This document shows, piece by piece, positions 8,631 to 17,451 of a DNA stretch of 64,000 nucleotides. The stretch covers positions 682,001-746,000 of the forward strand of contig JAXGYO010000002.1 of NCBI GenBank assembly GCA_040772225.1, read 5' to 3'. Both the position numbers and the translations under genes were made by a program. How positions within the stretch are numbered: the stretch's first letter is position 1; the number at the start of each line of letters is the position of its first letter. Source of the stretch: JAAYED01 sp040772225 (GTDB taxonomy: Bacteria > Chloroflexota > Anaerolineae > UBA1429). Below the pieces are notes generated by a model, which worked only from the letters and a program-made list of their open reading frames with translations, did no database searches and was not told the origin of the DNA.

Positions 8631-9893
8631 ATGCCAAACCCGCGCAAGCTCAGCGATGAACTCCTGGTGAGTCTGGGCCGCACGCCCGCCGATAGCCAGA
8701 TACCCGTAATCGTGCGCTACAGCCCTGATCGCGTGGTGATGCGTGCCAGGGGGCCTGCCTTACGGGGCGTGAGCGAGAGCTACAATTACCGCCTGGCCCC
8801 TCTGGCGCACATGCACGCGACGCCAGAGGCCCTGAGGAACCTCGAGGAGGATCCCGAGATCGTGAGAATCTATCGCGATCTGCCGGTGCGGGCTTTGATG
8901 GACTCGGCTCTGCCTATCGTGCACGCCCCTCAAGTCGTGGATCTGGGGTATGACGGATCTGGAGTACGCATTGCCATCATCGACACCGGCATCGATGTCG
9001 ACCATCCGGACTTGCAAGGGCGCATCGCGGAGACCGCTGATCTCGTGGGTGAGGGCCCGGATGATGAGAATGGACACGGCACGCACTGCGCAGGCGTCGC
9101 GCTCGGCTCTGGCGCCGCCAGCGCGGGACGCTACCGCGGCATCGCCCCGGGGGCACTGCTCTACTCGGCCAAGGTGTTGCACCGCAGCGGACAGGGTATG
9201 ATGAGCGATGTGATGGCTGGCATCGAGTGGGCGGTCGAACAAGGTGTGCACATCATCAGCCTTTCACTGGGAGGTCCGGGGCCCAGCGATGGGCACGATG
9301 CCCTGTGCGATATCTGCGACGCGGCCGTAGAGAGCGGCGTGGTTGTGGTGGTCGCTGCGGGCAACGATGGCCCGGGCAGCTTTACCATAGGTTCTCCGGG
9401 CGCTGCGCGAAGCGTGCTCACGGTGGGCGCATCAACCGATGAGGACACGGTGGCCCCCTTTTCCTCTCGCGGCCCCACCGCCGATAACCGCATCAAGCCG
9501 GACCTGATTGCCCCCGGGCATCGCATCACAGCCGCTCGAGCTGGCGACACTGAATTGGGCACCCCTCTTGACCCCTATTACACCGAGTGCTCGGGTACAA
9601 GTATGGCTGCCCCCCTGGTTGCCGGCATCTGTGCACTGCTCCTGCATAAAGAGCCGCATCTCACGCCTGATGAGGTCAAGACCCGCCTGATGGCCACAAC
9701 CATCGACCTGGGGGAACATCCTTGCGTCCAGGGACAGGGGCGCATCGACGCCTTGCGGGCGATTCACAATGAGCAGGGAGATGTGCCTGCTCCAGGGGAG
9801 CCCGACGACGACTCATCCGGCGATGGGAGCAGCACAAGGCCTGGGTGTCTGACTTTTGTAACCAGCCTTTTCACCCACAGACACAGGGGCTAA
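8631..9893 (+). CDS. Subtilisin-like serine protease (S8 family)
   Basis: A 420-residue subtilase with the full triad: D118 in IAIIDTGID, H149 in ENGHGTHCAG, S324 in SGTSMAAP, and the oxyanion residue N245 in VAAGNDGPG. Residues 22-90 form a second I9-like propeptide (IPVIVRY then EEDPEIVRIYRDLPVRAL). There is no signal peptide or membrane helix at the N-terminus, so it may be intracellular or exported in a non-classical way. The C-terminal 35 residues are an acidic Gly/Ser tail ending with a CLTF segment. The Shine-Dalgarno site is weak (GGGGG ten bases upstream), so translation probably depends on the preceding ORF. Confidence 0.9.
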   Translation: MPNPRKLSDELLVSLGRTPADSQIPVIVRYSPDRVVMRARGPALRGVSESYNYRLAPLAHMHATPEALRNLEEDPEIVRIYRDLPVRALMDSALPIVHAPQVVDLGYDGSGVRIAIIDTGIDVDHPDLQGRIAETADLVGEGPDDENGHGTHCAGVALGSGAASAGRYRGIAPGALLYSAKVLHRSGQGMMSDVMAGIEWAVEQGVHIISLSLGGPGPSDGHDALCDICDAAVESGVVVVVAAGNDGPGSFTIGSPGAARSVLTVGASTDEDTVAPFSSRGPTADNRIKPDLIAPGHRITAARAGDTELGTPLDPYYTECSGTSMAAPLVAGICALLLHKEPHLTPDEVKTRLMATTIDLGEHPCVQGQGRIDALRAIHNEQGDVPAPGEPDDDSSGDGSSTRPGCLTFVTSLFTHRHRG

Positions 9894-10085
9894 GCCTTCG
9901 AATGAGCGCTGATGTGGCGCCTGCTGTACCTTGAGCGACGTCCGCGCCAGGTTCCGTACAGAATCGTGCGTTGGCGCCGCTCGCCGTGATCGGTAAGGTT
10001 GACGTGTGAGCGCCCCTGGGAGGACTGTTCTCAGGGTTCGCGGATAGCCATGTGGCGGCGCTACTGATGAGCCGTTCAGACGAGC

Positions 10086-11054
10086 CTAGATCTCAACACC
10101 GCCAGAGCCACCCGATAAAAGTCGCTCCATCTCCGCCAGCGACAGCACATCTCCGGATCTGTCTGCCTTCACCATCAAGCCCTCGGCATAGATCTGGACC
10201 AGATACGCTTCACCACGGATCTCCATCGGAAGCTGGTAGGTCAACGGCCCCAACAGGCGGCGGCGCATAGCGTCCTGAGCCATCAACGTCTTGTCGTTGG
10301 CGGGCACGAACTGACGCTTGATCATGGCAGTGAGGGCCTCGCGCAGCACATCAAAGGTCGCGTCCGGCGCAGGCGCCGGAGCGGGCGCCTTGCTGCGATA
10401 GTAGGACTCGATCCATTGCGCAACCTGCGGGATGATCCATGCCTTGGTCACAGCTCTGCCGGGGCAGGTCTTGCTGGAAAAGTCACGGTGAAAGTTGAGG
10501 TTAGCGATATCGAGCCCCAGTTTCACGTGCAATATGCCGAGCGCCGCGATTGTGTTCGAGAGCGTTGCCCCGGACGGCAGCTCATCGTCATAGTTGCCAA
10601 CCATCTCCAGATGGCGCGTCCCCGTGTTGTGGCCAAGCACACCCACGCCGTCGTAACGTATGTCGCTGAATAGCCAGATCCCGTCGTCTGCAACGAACAG
10701 GTGCGGACCGGCCGTCCACCCTTCGCGCAGCTTTCCGCCAAGGTCCCGCCACGGTTGCTGCTCATAGTAGCGCTTCATGGCATAGATCGTCGAAGCGCCG
10801 TTCCATGATTCTTTGGTCGGTTTCCAGGTGTGGTGAAGGAATATCCTGGTGGGCAGCGGATCGGGCATGACAAGCCCCTCGATGTACGCAACAAACTGGC
10901 TCTCTGACATGACGCGGCCATCGATGACCATGGGCGGCGACTTGATCGCGCGCTCAGCCTGCGTATCAAACTGATCCGCTGGACCGATCGTTTTGTCGTG
11001 CGTTCGCGATAGGGCACCAGCTACCGTATCACGGGTACGAGCCGAGCTTCCCAT
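10086..11054 (-). CDS. N-acetylmuramoyl-L-alanine amidase (Amidase_2/PGRP fold)
   Basis: A 322-residue protein with a zinc amidase domain at about residues 60-220: IFLHHTWKP supplies the first His, followed by GPHLFVADDGIWLF and the NFHRDFSSKTCPG segment with the remaining His and Cys ligands. Such enzymes cut the lactyl bond between MurNAc and the stem peptide. The C-terminal 90 residues have no recognised domain. No signal peptide is seen. The start is set at the ATG at 11054 because GGGAGGG lies six bases upstream; an in-frame GTG at 11081 lacks a site and would overlap the preceding gene. It is probably the last gene of the 17147-10086 operon. Confidence 0.85.
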   Translation of the reverse strand: MGSSARTRDTVAGALSRTHDKTIGPADQFDTQAERAIKSPPMVIDGRVMSESQFVAYIEGLVMPDPLPTRIFLHHTWKPTKESWNGASTIYAMKRYYEQQPWRDLGGKLREGWTAGPHLFVADDGIWLFSDIRYDGVGVLGHNTGTRHLEMVGNYDDELPSGATLSNTIAALGILHVKLGLDIANLNFHRDFSSKTCPGRAVTKAWIIPQVAQWIESYYRSKAPAPAPAPDATFDVLREALTAMIKRQFVPANDKTLMAQDAMRRRLLGPLTYQLPMEIRGEAYLVQIYAEGLMVKADRSGDVLSLAEMERLLSGGSGGVEI

Positions 11055-11068
11055 GATCGCCCTCCCGT

Positions 11069-12328
11069 TTACCGGTACCACCTGTAATCATTTTGTAGCG
11101 CAGCCCGCAGGTCAGCAATGACCTGGTTCTTGCCCGAGATATTCCAGATATCCCCTGCGTGGCGCTCCCACCTGTAGAGAATCGCCGCCCTGATCTTTTG
11201 GTTGCCAGGATCGCTGTTCCACCGGTTGATCTCGGCATAAGCCTCCCGGATCCATCCGCGATTGACATCTTGCCAGGCGATATTCTCGTTCATCTCGGTC
11301 AAATAGACCGGAAGATGGCGTGATCCCGCAGGGATCGCCTCCATGAAATCTTGATAGGTGCGGAACATGCTGCGCCGGTGGTGGTAAGGCGGGGCCATGC
11401 GAGCCTCGCTCGCGATAGCGGCAGGATTACCGTCGCGACCGTAGGTATGAATGGCGACGCCGTCAACCTGCCCTTCAAGCCTGTCCAGAACGTGCCGAAA
11501 GTAGACGACCCAGTCTCCGCCGGGGTTCTCCGGATATATCGTCTGGATATTCCATGGCCCAATGGCGGCCATCACCACCTGGTCGGTTTCATGTCCGGCC
11601 CGGCTCCGGATGGCTTTTCGGCACGCCAGAAACGCCTGCGCATATTTGGCGGGCGTGATATGTTCACCATTCTCCGGGCCACCCGGACGCTCCACCGCGA
11701 CATTGGGCTCGTTAGCGATCACCCATATGTGGCACCCGGACGAGCGCTCAACGAAATTGCCGCAACGCAGTGCGAAATCCGCATATCGCGACGAGTCTGG
11801 GAGTGTCCCGCCGTGACCGTACCCGTTGTTCAGCCTGACGATCACGCCATAGCCGCCATCGGCCAGGTCGGCATACGAGGTGGAACTCCAGTCGTTTCTA
11901 TTGGCCCCAATGGCCTCTGTGCACAGCACCCAGCCCCGGCGGCCCGCTGCAGCCATCAGGGACTCGCCACCGCGATCGTGGATGCCGAACAGGTAGGGAG
12001 ATTCCGCCTTGCGAATGGGCTCCGGAGCTTTGGCCTCAGGGAGCCGCAGTACCTGTCCAATATGGATCAAGCTGGGATTCTCAATGTCGTTGAATGCCGC
12101 GATGACCGATGATTTGTTCACGTCACCGTAATAGTCGCGGGCAATAGATGACAGGGACTCTTTGGGCTTGACGACGTGGACCGCAAACTCCAGACCCCAC
12201 TTGCCGAGCCAGTCGACCAGTTCCTTGCGGCCCCGGTCGTCCAGAGATTCTTTCACAAAGGCGGCCCTGGCGGCGAGCCGGCGCGCAACCTGTTCATCGA
12301 CAGTAATCTCAATCTTGCGATCAGGCAT
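11069..12328 (-). CDS. LysM domain plus clan GH-A glycosidase-like protein
   Basis: 419 residues. Residues about 50-97 form a LysM motif (HVVKPKESLSSIARDYYG, then NPSLIHIGQVLRLP) that binds peptidoglycan or chitin-like glycans. Residues 112-419 resemble a TIM-barrel glycoside hydrolase of clan GH-A: the acid/base glutamate in IANEPNV (E207) and the nucleophile glutamate in YLTEMNE (E345) are both present. The substrate is unknown; a cell-wall glycan is inferred from the LysM and from the amidase gene 14 bp downstream. The N-terminus has no signal peptide, which is unusual for a wall hydrolase. It starts 42 bp after selB on the same strand. Confidence 0.75.
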   Translation of the reverse strand: MPDRKIEITVDEQVARRLAARAAFVKESLDDRGRKELVDWLGKWGLEFAVHVVKPKESLSSIARDYYGDVNKSSVIAAFNDIENPSLIHIGQVLRLPEAKAPEPIRKAESPYLFGIHDRGGESLMAAAGRRGWVLCTEAIGANRNDWSSTSYADLADGGYGVIVRLNNGYGHGGTLPDSSRYADFALRCGNFVERSSGCHIWVIANEPNVAVERPGGPENGEHITPAKYAQAFLACRKAIRSRAGHETDQVVMAAIGPWNIQTIYPENPGGDWVVYFRHVLDRLEGQVDGVAIHTYGRDGNPAAIASEARMAPPYHHRRSMFRTYQDFMEAIPAGSRHLPVYLTEMNENIAWQDVNRGWIREAYAEINRWNSDPGNQKIRAAILYRWERHAGDIWNISGKNQVIADLRAALQNDYRWYR

Positions 12329-12370
12329 CCTTTATCCGAACCTCCCGAGTGTGAAAGGGCCCCCGGCCCT

Positions 12371-14272
12371 CTAGCGAAGCACGCGCTCATCGCCGAGACG
12401 CCGCGTGATCCTCCTGCGATCCAGCTCCTCCAGGAACGCCACGATGTACTTGCGACTTGTGCCAAAGATATCTCTCGCCTGCGCTACCGTAAAGGTGCCG
12501 CCAGAGCCAACAGACTGACGCAAGCGTGCCACCATGTCCTCTAGCACAGCTGCCTCGAACACCACAGCATCGCCGAGACGGACCAAACGCCCAGTTTCGA
12601 CAAGGTACTGGGATAGGTCGGCCCCGAGGGCAGCCTCTACCTCACCCCACCCTGGGGGAGTATAAGGCGTGGCGTGAAAAAGGTCCATCAGCTTATCGAT
12701 CTTGTTCTCTTGTTCCGCCGATAGCTCCACACGATGGCCGGGGAGAGCGACAATATCGCCCACCAGCACCAATCGGCCCTCGGCCTGCGCGCGCTCGATC
12801 AGGGCATTCCCCCACTCGTTAACAAGCCCCAGCCTGCTGCGGAACTCTTCGCGAGACATGCCCGCTCTCAGTGGCTGTGCGGAATGAAACTGGGCAAGCA
12901 AAAGACTCGCGCGCTCCAAAACGTTATCCCAATCCTGTCTGGACATCAACAGGCCCGACCAACTCGCCAGGGGCTGGCCCTCCGGCCGGTCCGAGAGCGC
13001 CAAGACCTCACCCGTGGCCAGCAGTTCCCGCAGGGCGCTCTCAGCGGCCTCTTCCTCCAGTTGGCTGCGTCGTACGACCTCTGCCGCGCCCAGAGGCGTG
13101 CCCTGGTTGAGCAGCGCCAACAATGTACCCGCTGCATCCCCCTCATACAGGGACTGCAATCTGCGGACAACCTCGGCATCATTACGGCGGTGCCGTCTCA
13201 CAGGGTGGGCATCCACGATCTCTCCACCGCCGAGGGTGACACTCGGGGAGGGCATGCGCACAACAAATCGGTCCCTCCGAGCTACAGCGATAGGGTCGGA
13301 AAGCTGCACCTGTGCCCAGCCTTCCTCACCAGCCTCCAGTTCATCGCGCTCCAGAAGCCGAATACGCCCGCCGGCACTCGCGGCGCCCGTGAAAAACTCC
13401 ACAGGCATACTGTGTCTGACAGGCCAGGGGGCATCGCGGACAACCTGCAGGTACACGTCCACCAGTGTGGTGGGAGCCAAAGCCCCGGGAACTGTGATCA
13501 CCTGGCCTCGACTCAGGTCGTCGACCGTGACGCCAGTGAGATTGGCGGCGACCCGCATACCCGGCGTAGCGCGCTGCACTTTGGTCTTGTGGCTCTGAAG
13601 GCCGCGTATGCGTGCCGCACGATCTCCGGGCACAATCGCAACTGTGTCACCGATGTCGAGATGACCACCTGTAAGCGTGCCGGTGACGACCGTGCCAAAT
13701 CCGGCGATTGAGAACACGCGGTCGATGGGCAATCGGGGTAGCCCCAGATCGGGGCGCGGCTTGGCCTCATCCAACAGGCGATCGATCGTTGTCAGCAGGT
13801 ACTCAAGCCCCTGCCCCGATACCACTGATACCGGGACGATCGGGGCACTCGCCAGGGTGGAGTGAGCGATTGCTTCGCGTACCTCCTCCGCGACGAGATC
13901 GAGCCAGTCCGGGTCCTCGATCAAGTCAGCCTTGGTGAGAGCAACGACACCGCGCGGAATGCGCATCAAGTCAAGAATGGCGAGATGCTCACGCGTCTGG
14001 GGCATGACCGCCTCGTCGGCGGCAACGACCAGCAGCGCCAGGTCAATTCCGCCGACACCAGCCAGCATGTTCTTGATAAAGTCCTCGTGCCCGGGCACAT
14101 CCACGATGCTGACGTCCCGACCACTGGGAAGCGTGACCCAGGCAAAGCCCAGGTCGATCGTCATCTCTCGAAGCTGCTCTTCGCGGAGGCGATCCGGGTT
14201 GATGCCAGTCAGTGCCCGCACCAGACTCGACTTGCCGTGATCGACATGGCCGGCCGTGCCTATGACGAACAC
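12371..14272 (-). CDS. selB: Selenocysteine-specific translation elongation factor SelB
   Basis: A 633-residue GTPase that delivers selenocysteyl-tRNA to UGA codons next to a SECIS hairpin. GTP-binding motifs are GHVDHGKS (8-15), MTIDLGFAW (38-45, effector Thr kept), DVPGHEDF (58-65) and TKAD (113-116). Domains II and III of EF-Tu type follow, then C-terminal winged helices ending in FGTSRKYIVAFLEELDRR, the SECIS-binding end. The G2 region reads EEQLREMTIDLG where most homologues have a KxRG-type segment. Translation starts at GTG with GGAGG eight bases upstream, inside the end of the coiled-coil gene. No selA, selD or tRNA-Sec is in this window. Confidence 0.93.
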   Translation of the reverse strand: MFVIGTAGHVDHGKSSLVRALTGINPDRLREEQLREMTIDLGFAWVTLPSGRDVSIVDVPGHEDFIKNMLAGVGGIDLALLVVAADEAVMPQTREHLAILDLMRIPRGVVALTKADLIEDPDWLDLVAEEVREAIAHSTLASAPIVPVSVVSGQGLEYLLTTIDRLLDEAKPRPDLGLPRLPIDRVFSIAGFGTVVTGTLTGGHLDIGDTVAIVPGDRAARIRGLQSHKTKVQRATPGMRVAANLTGVTVDDLSRGQVITVPGALAPTTLVDVYLQVVRDAPWPVRHSMPVEFFTGAASAGGRIRLLERDELEAGEEGWAQVQLSDPIAVARRDRFVVRMPSPSVTLGGGEIVDAHPVRRHRRNDAEVVRRLQSLYEGDAAGTLLALLNQGTPLGAAEVVRRSQLEEEAAESALRELLATGEVLALSDRPEGQPLASWSGLLMSRQDWDNVLERASLLLAQFHSAQPLRAGMSREEFRSRLGLVNEWGNALIERAQAEGRLVLVGDIVALPGHRVELSAEQENKIDKLMDLFHATPYTPPGWGEVEAALGADLSQYLVETGRLVRLGDAVVFEAAVLEDMVARLRQSVGSGGTFTVAQARDIFGTSRKYIVAFLEELDRRRITRRLGDERVLR

Positions 14273-14275
14273 GGC

Positions 14276-15511
14276 CTAGCCCTCCAGCCCCAGAACCTCG
14301 AAGATCTTCTCGAAAAGACTGGCGAGATCCTTCCGGGCCAGTTCGATTGTGCGCTGGGTCGCTTCCCTGGACGCCGCGGCGTGACCTGCGAGGGCGTCGC
14401 TCAGCATATCAAGCCTATCCCCGGCGCCCTTGAGCGCGGCGGCTAGATCGGCAGCTGCTGTCTCTACATCCACAAGACGGGCTTCGACCGCATCATCACG
14501 CTCCTGCCTCTCAACCCGCAGATGTTCACGGCGCTCGACATCCTGGGCCCACCGCTGATCGTTCTCGACACGGTACTCGCGCAGTTCCTGCCGCAGCTGT
14601 TCCTCTGAGACGCGCTGCAGTTGACGGAGACGATCCTGCTGCTGGCTCAACTCGTGCGCCAACGCCTGCACATCCCTAAGCACCGCCCGATTCTTCTCAT
14701 GCTGATCGCCATAGAACCGCAGCTGTTCGGCCCACGTCTCTATCTGATGGCTCGTCGCCTCCAGCTGGCGTCCCCACTCCGTCAGCGTCTGGGCACGCTC
14801 GCGATCGGTGCGGCGCTGCCTTTCGAGCAACTCCTGCTGTTGGGCCGTCAGCTCCTGGCGGATATCCTGCAACTCTGCTACCTGCTGACCGACCTTGGCA
14901 AGGTCGTTCTCGATCGGAAGTATCCGCTGCAACAAAGCGGGCCGCACTGCCTGCAGTTCTATCGTCTGCTCCGTCACCTGATTCAGCTCGACGTTGCTCT
15001 TGGCCAGTGCCTCCTGAAGCTGCCGCCTGACCTCGTCTCCCTGCGCTAATGATTTGGCGAGTGCCTCAAGCTGGGTCTGAACCCGCTGGACCATCTCGTT
15101 GATCCTGCGATCCTCCGCCTGGCTGACCGCAGCAGCCTGTTCAAGAGGTGCGAGGCGCCCTAATTCGGTACGAATGTCCTGCAAAGCACGCAGATCCTTC
15201 TCGCGCTCCGCCTGTCGCGTTCGTATGGCCTCCACTTCGCGCTTTTGAACATCCTGGCGCAGATCGCCGATCATGGCCACAACTTCATCGCGGGCATTCT
15301 GGCTCGCCTGACGGATCTCGGGAAGTGACTGCAGTTGATTCTGTATCCTGGCAAGTCTGTCTTCCAGGCTGAGAATCCGCTGCGCCTGGTCCACCAGCAC
15401 GACCTGCTGCTTATCGATCGTGTTCCGCAGCTCCTCGACGATCGCCTTCTCGCGACGCAGCTCCTCATCCAGCCAGCTTACATTCAGGCCGCTGCTTTGT
15501 GCCACTGTCAT
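14276..15511 (-). CDS. Coiled-coil protein of unknown function
   Basis: A 411-residue protein made almost entirely of charged heptad repeats, rich in Gln, Glu, Arg and Leu, from about residue 14 to 390 (for example LRNTIDKQQVVLVDQAQRI and LQDIRQELTAQQQELLER). There is no signal peptide, membrane segment or enzymatic motif. A cytoplasmic filament-like or scaffolding role is plausible but unproven. It lies 34 bp after the L,D-transpeptidase gene and three bases before selB, whose ribosome site is inside this gene, so the two are probably translationally coupled. I do not recognise a named family. Confidence 0.75.
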   Translation of the reverse strand: MTVAQSSGLNVSWLDEELRREKAIVEELRNTIDKQQVVLVDQAQRILSLEDRLARIQNQLQSLPEIRQASQNARDEVVAMIGDLRQDVQKREVEAIRTRQAEREKDLRALQDIRTELGRLAPLEQAAAVSQAEDRRINEMVQRVQTQLEALAKSLAQGDEVRRQLQEALAKSNVELNQVTEQTIELQAVRPALLQRILPIENDLAKVGQQVAELQDIRQELTAQQQELLERQRRTDRERAQTLTEWGRQLEATSHQIETWAEQLRFYGDQHEKNRAVLRDVQALAHELSQQQDRLRQLQRVSEEQLRQELREYRVENDQRWAQDVERREHLRVERQERDDAVEARLVDVETAAADLAAALKGAGDRLDMLSDALAGHAAASREATQRTIELARKDLASLFEKIFEVLGLEG

Positions 15512-15545
15512 CTACTCAATCTCTCCCTGTTGCACGTGAAGCACC

Positions 15546-17147
15546 TTAAGGGTTAATGAACACGACCGTGCCAAGGGTTGCCCAATTGTACATCCAGATC
15601 GCATCAGGCGTATTCAGCACGATACATCCAAAGGAGCAGCGCGTTCCAAGTGCGCCGGCCCAAAGGGTTGAACCACTGCTCAAGATCGGCAGGGCGTGAA
15701 AACCGTTCTCGGTGCCCCCCGCCCAATAGATACCCAGCCAGTAGGGCATATCCATATCCCATGTTGAGGCGTAAGCGTTCTCCACCTTGGACTGAATCTC
15801 AAAGCGGCCGGTCTTGGTCGGGTGGCTGGGGCGACCATAACAGATGGGAAAGCTCTTGATGACCTCGTTGTCCTCATAGATACGTACCCTAAAGTCTGAA
15901 AGCGTCACCTCGATACGTCTTGCGGGCCGGATCGTCTCCATCACCCGCTTGACCAGCGCTGATGCCTCCTCGTCGCCTTCGAGAATCTCCTCACACAACG
16001 TTGCCTGTGCCAGTGCCTCATCTAGAGAGTCGTTGTTCAACTGCTGCTCTGCAAGATAACAGTGCGCCTGCCCGAGCATAGACCGCGTATCACGAAAGTC
16101 GGGCGTGCGCTCGTAGACATCGTTCAGCAGCGAAACGGCCTTGGGCCAGTCCTGCTCCAGGTAGGCCTCCAACGCCGCACGATACAACTCGATGTCCCTG
16201 CGAGTGGACTGCAGGTTGGGGCTGTTCGCATCCAGGATGATTGCGCGATCCAGATCCCGTTTGGCCAACTCCAGTTCGTTCGCCGCAATCGAATCCAGGG
16301 AGCGCTGGTAGAGCGCCGCCGAAAGACGCGCTCGCGCCTCCACATTCTGCGGATCCATGGATCGTATCTTGTCCAGTGCTACTACCGCGGCGGTCCAGTC
16401 CTCCTGCGAGAAGGCGATCTCCACCTTGGTCCAGAGAGGCGCCGTGAGATTCTCGACCCCCGGAGTCGGGGTGGCATCCAACACGGGCGTAGGCAGAACC
16501 ATGGCAGAGACCGCCGGCGTCCGGTCAGTAGCTTGCCGTGCCACGAGCAAGGCGATGGCGACCACTGCGGCGATGGCAACGAGACTGATCAGCGTCACTG
16601 CCAGCGACTTGATTCTATCGGAAAAGCCAGGGCGACTCCCTCTAACCTTGATAGGACGGCTTGTGGCCACCTTTTGCATGATCTGTTTCGCGGCAGTGCC
16701 CGAAGCCTTGACGGCATCTGAAGCCCGCGTCTTTAACTGGGCGTCATGGAGTACTGCTGCAGCATCACGCCGCCGCCTCGCCGGTCGACCTCGGCCCTGG
16801 GTGGCCTGCGCCGCCTCGCCGGCCGTTGCCACCGCATCGGTCGCTTTTGATGATGTACTCGCAGCGGGCTTGTGTGCCTCTACCCAGGCCACGCCCTCAC
16901 GAAGAGAGGGACTGTCGGGACTAAAGTAGAGCCCCTCGCGCAGATAGCGGAGGCTCTCTTCCCGTGTGTCCGCGAGCCACGCCATCCAGAGCCACCCGTC
17001 ATCGTTCTCGGGAGCGACTTGAATGACACGCCGAAACAGTATCTCCGCCTCGGCGCGAGAGCCTTGCCGCGCGAGCCGAATACCGTCCTCTACCATGCCA
17101 GCCACGTTCACATGAGCCGACGACTCTACCTGACGATTGTCGAGCAT
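15546..17147 (-). CDS. TPR-containing membrane L,D-transpeptidase (YkuD domain)
   Basis: 533 residues. An N-terminal TPR-like region (14-92) is followed by a basic Ala-rich linker, one membrane helix (about 181-203), a second TPR-like region (about 235-380) and a C-terminal YkuD catalytic domain (about 405-533). The active-site stretch runs from H484 (GFHALPI) to C508 (RCSFGCIVLN), matching the HX(n)SXGC pattern. These enzymes make 3-3 peptidoglycan crosslinks or attach proteins to the wall. With a cytoplasmic N-terminus the catalytic domain would lie outside the membrane. The gene is the first of a probable five-gene operon; its promoter is at 17205-17233 and AGGTG lies seven bases upstream of the ATG. 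Confidence 0.88.
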   Translation of the reverse strand: MLDNRQVESSAHVNVAGMVEDGIRLARQGSRAEAEILFRRVIQVAPENDDGWLWMAWLADTREESLRYLREGLYFSPDSPSLREGVAWVEAHKPAASTSSKATDAVATAGEAAQATQGRGRPARRRRDAAAVLHDAQLKTRASDAVKASGTAAKQIMQKVATSRPIKVRGSRPGFSDRIKSLAVTLISLVAIAAVVAIALLVARQATDRTPAVSAMVLPTPVLDATPTPGVENLTAPLWTKVEIAFSQEDWTAAVVALDKIRSMDPQNVEARARLSAALYQRSLDSIAANELELAKRDLDRAIILDANSPNLQSTRRDIELYRAALEAYLEQDWPKAVSLLNDVYERTPDFRDTRSMLGQAHCYLAEQQLNNDSLDEALAQATLCEEILEGDEEASALVKRVMETIRPARRIEVTLSDFRVRIYEDNEVIKSFPICYGRPSHPTKTGRFEIQSKVENAYASTWDMDMPYWLGIYWAGGTENGFHALPILSSGSTLWAGALGTRCSFGCIVLNTPDAIWMYNWATLGTVVFINP

Positions 17148-17204
17148 TTAGTTTCACCTGCCTTGGGGTCAGGGCATATGGCAACCTGCCAATCGACTAG
17201 CGCG

Positions 17205-17233
17205 ATTATAGCATCTCCCAGGAAGGTAGACAA
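17205..17233 (-). promoter_or_regulatory. Sigma-70 promoter for the L,D-transpeptidase-selB operon
   Basis: Read on the minus strand, TTGTCT (17233-17228) and a consensus TATAAT (17210-17205) are separated by 17 bp. Predicted initiation is near 17198, giving a leader of about 50 bases before the ATG at 17147. It is back-to-back with the promoter at 17325-17353; together these explain most of the 324-bp gap between the two genes. Confidence 0.7.
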
Positions 17234-17324
17234 CCAGTCTCGAGCGCAGGCTTGTTTCTGCGCTGCACAGAACCGTCGCACCACATGTTCTATTGCGGAG
17301 GCACGGGGTGCAGCATGATTGCTG

Positions 17325-17353
17325 TTGACACTGCCCTGCCGTACCCGTATAAT
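17325..17353 (+). promoter_or_regulatory. Perfect consensus sigma-70 promoter for the SWIM protein gene
   Basis: TTGACA (17325-17330) and TATAAT (17348-17353) with an ideal 17-bp spacer, so both hexamers match consensus exactly. The transcript would start near 17360 and carry about 112 untranslated bases before the ATG at 17472, including the hairpin at 17422-17447. Confidence 0.8.
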
Positions 17354-17421
17354 GCAACCACAACGGCCGGAGGAGTGATCCGTTTTGGACACACGAGGGT
17401 ACGCGAATCTAGTGTACAGCT

Positions 17422-17451
17422 GACACCAGCGCATCTTGCCTGGTGTCTTTT
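17422..17451 (+). terminator. Terminator-like hairpin in the SWIM gene leader (possible attenuator)
   Basis: A perfect 8-bp stem (GACACCAG at 17422-17429, CTGGTGTC at 17440-17447) with a 10-base loop is followed at once by TTTT. It lies between the consensus promoter and the ribosome site (GAGGAGG) of the SWIM gene. It could end a short RNA of about 90 bases or act as an attenuator; the U-run is short, so termination would be partial. Confidence 0.5.

Noticed and set aside
8622..8680. Selenocysteine insertion at TGA 8622
   Set aside because: A SelB gene is present, but I could not find a convincing hairpin with a short apical loop just after the TGA, and the residue is not in a redox site.
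9894..10085. Possible terminator or small RNA in the gap between the subtilase and the amidase
   Set aside because: One imperfect 8-bp stem with a G-U pair is present near 10015-10036, but it has no U-run and no conserved pattern.
12734..13711. Open frame of 325 codons on the plus strand opposite selB
   Set aside because: selB is certain from its motifs; the opposite frame has no recognisable domain or ribosome site.
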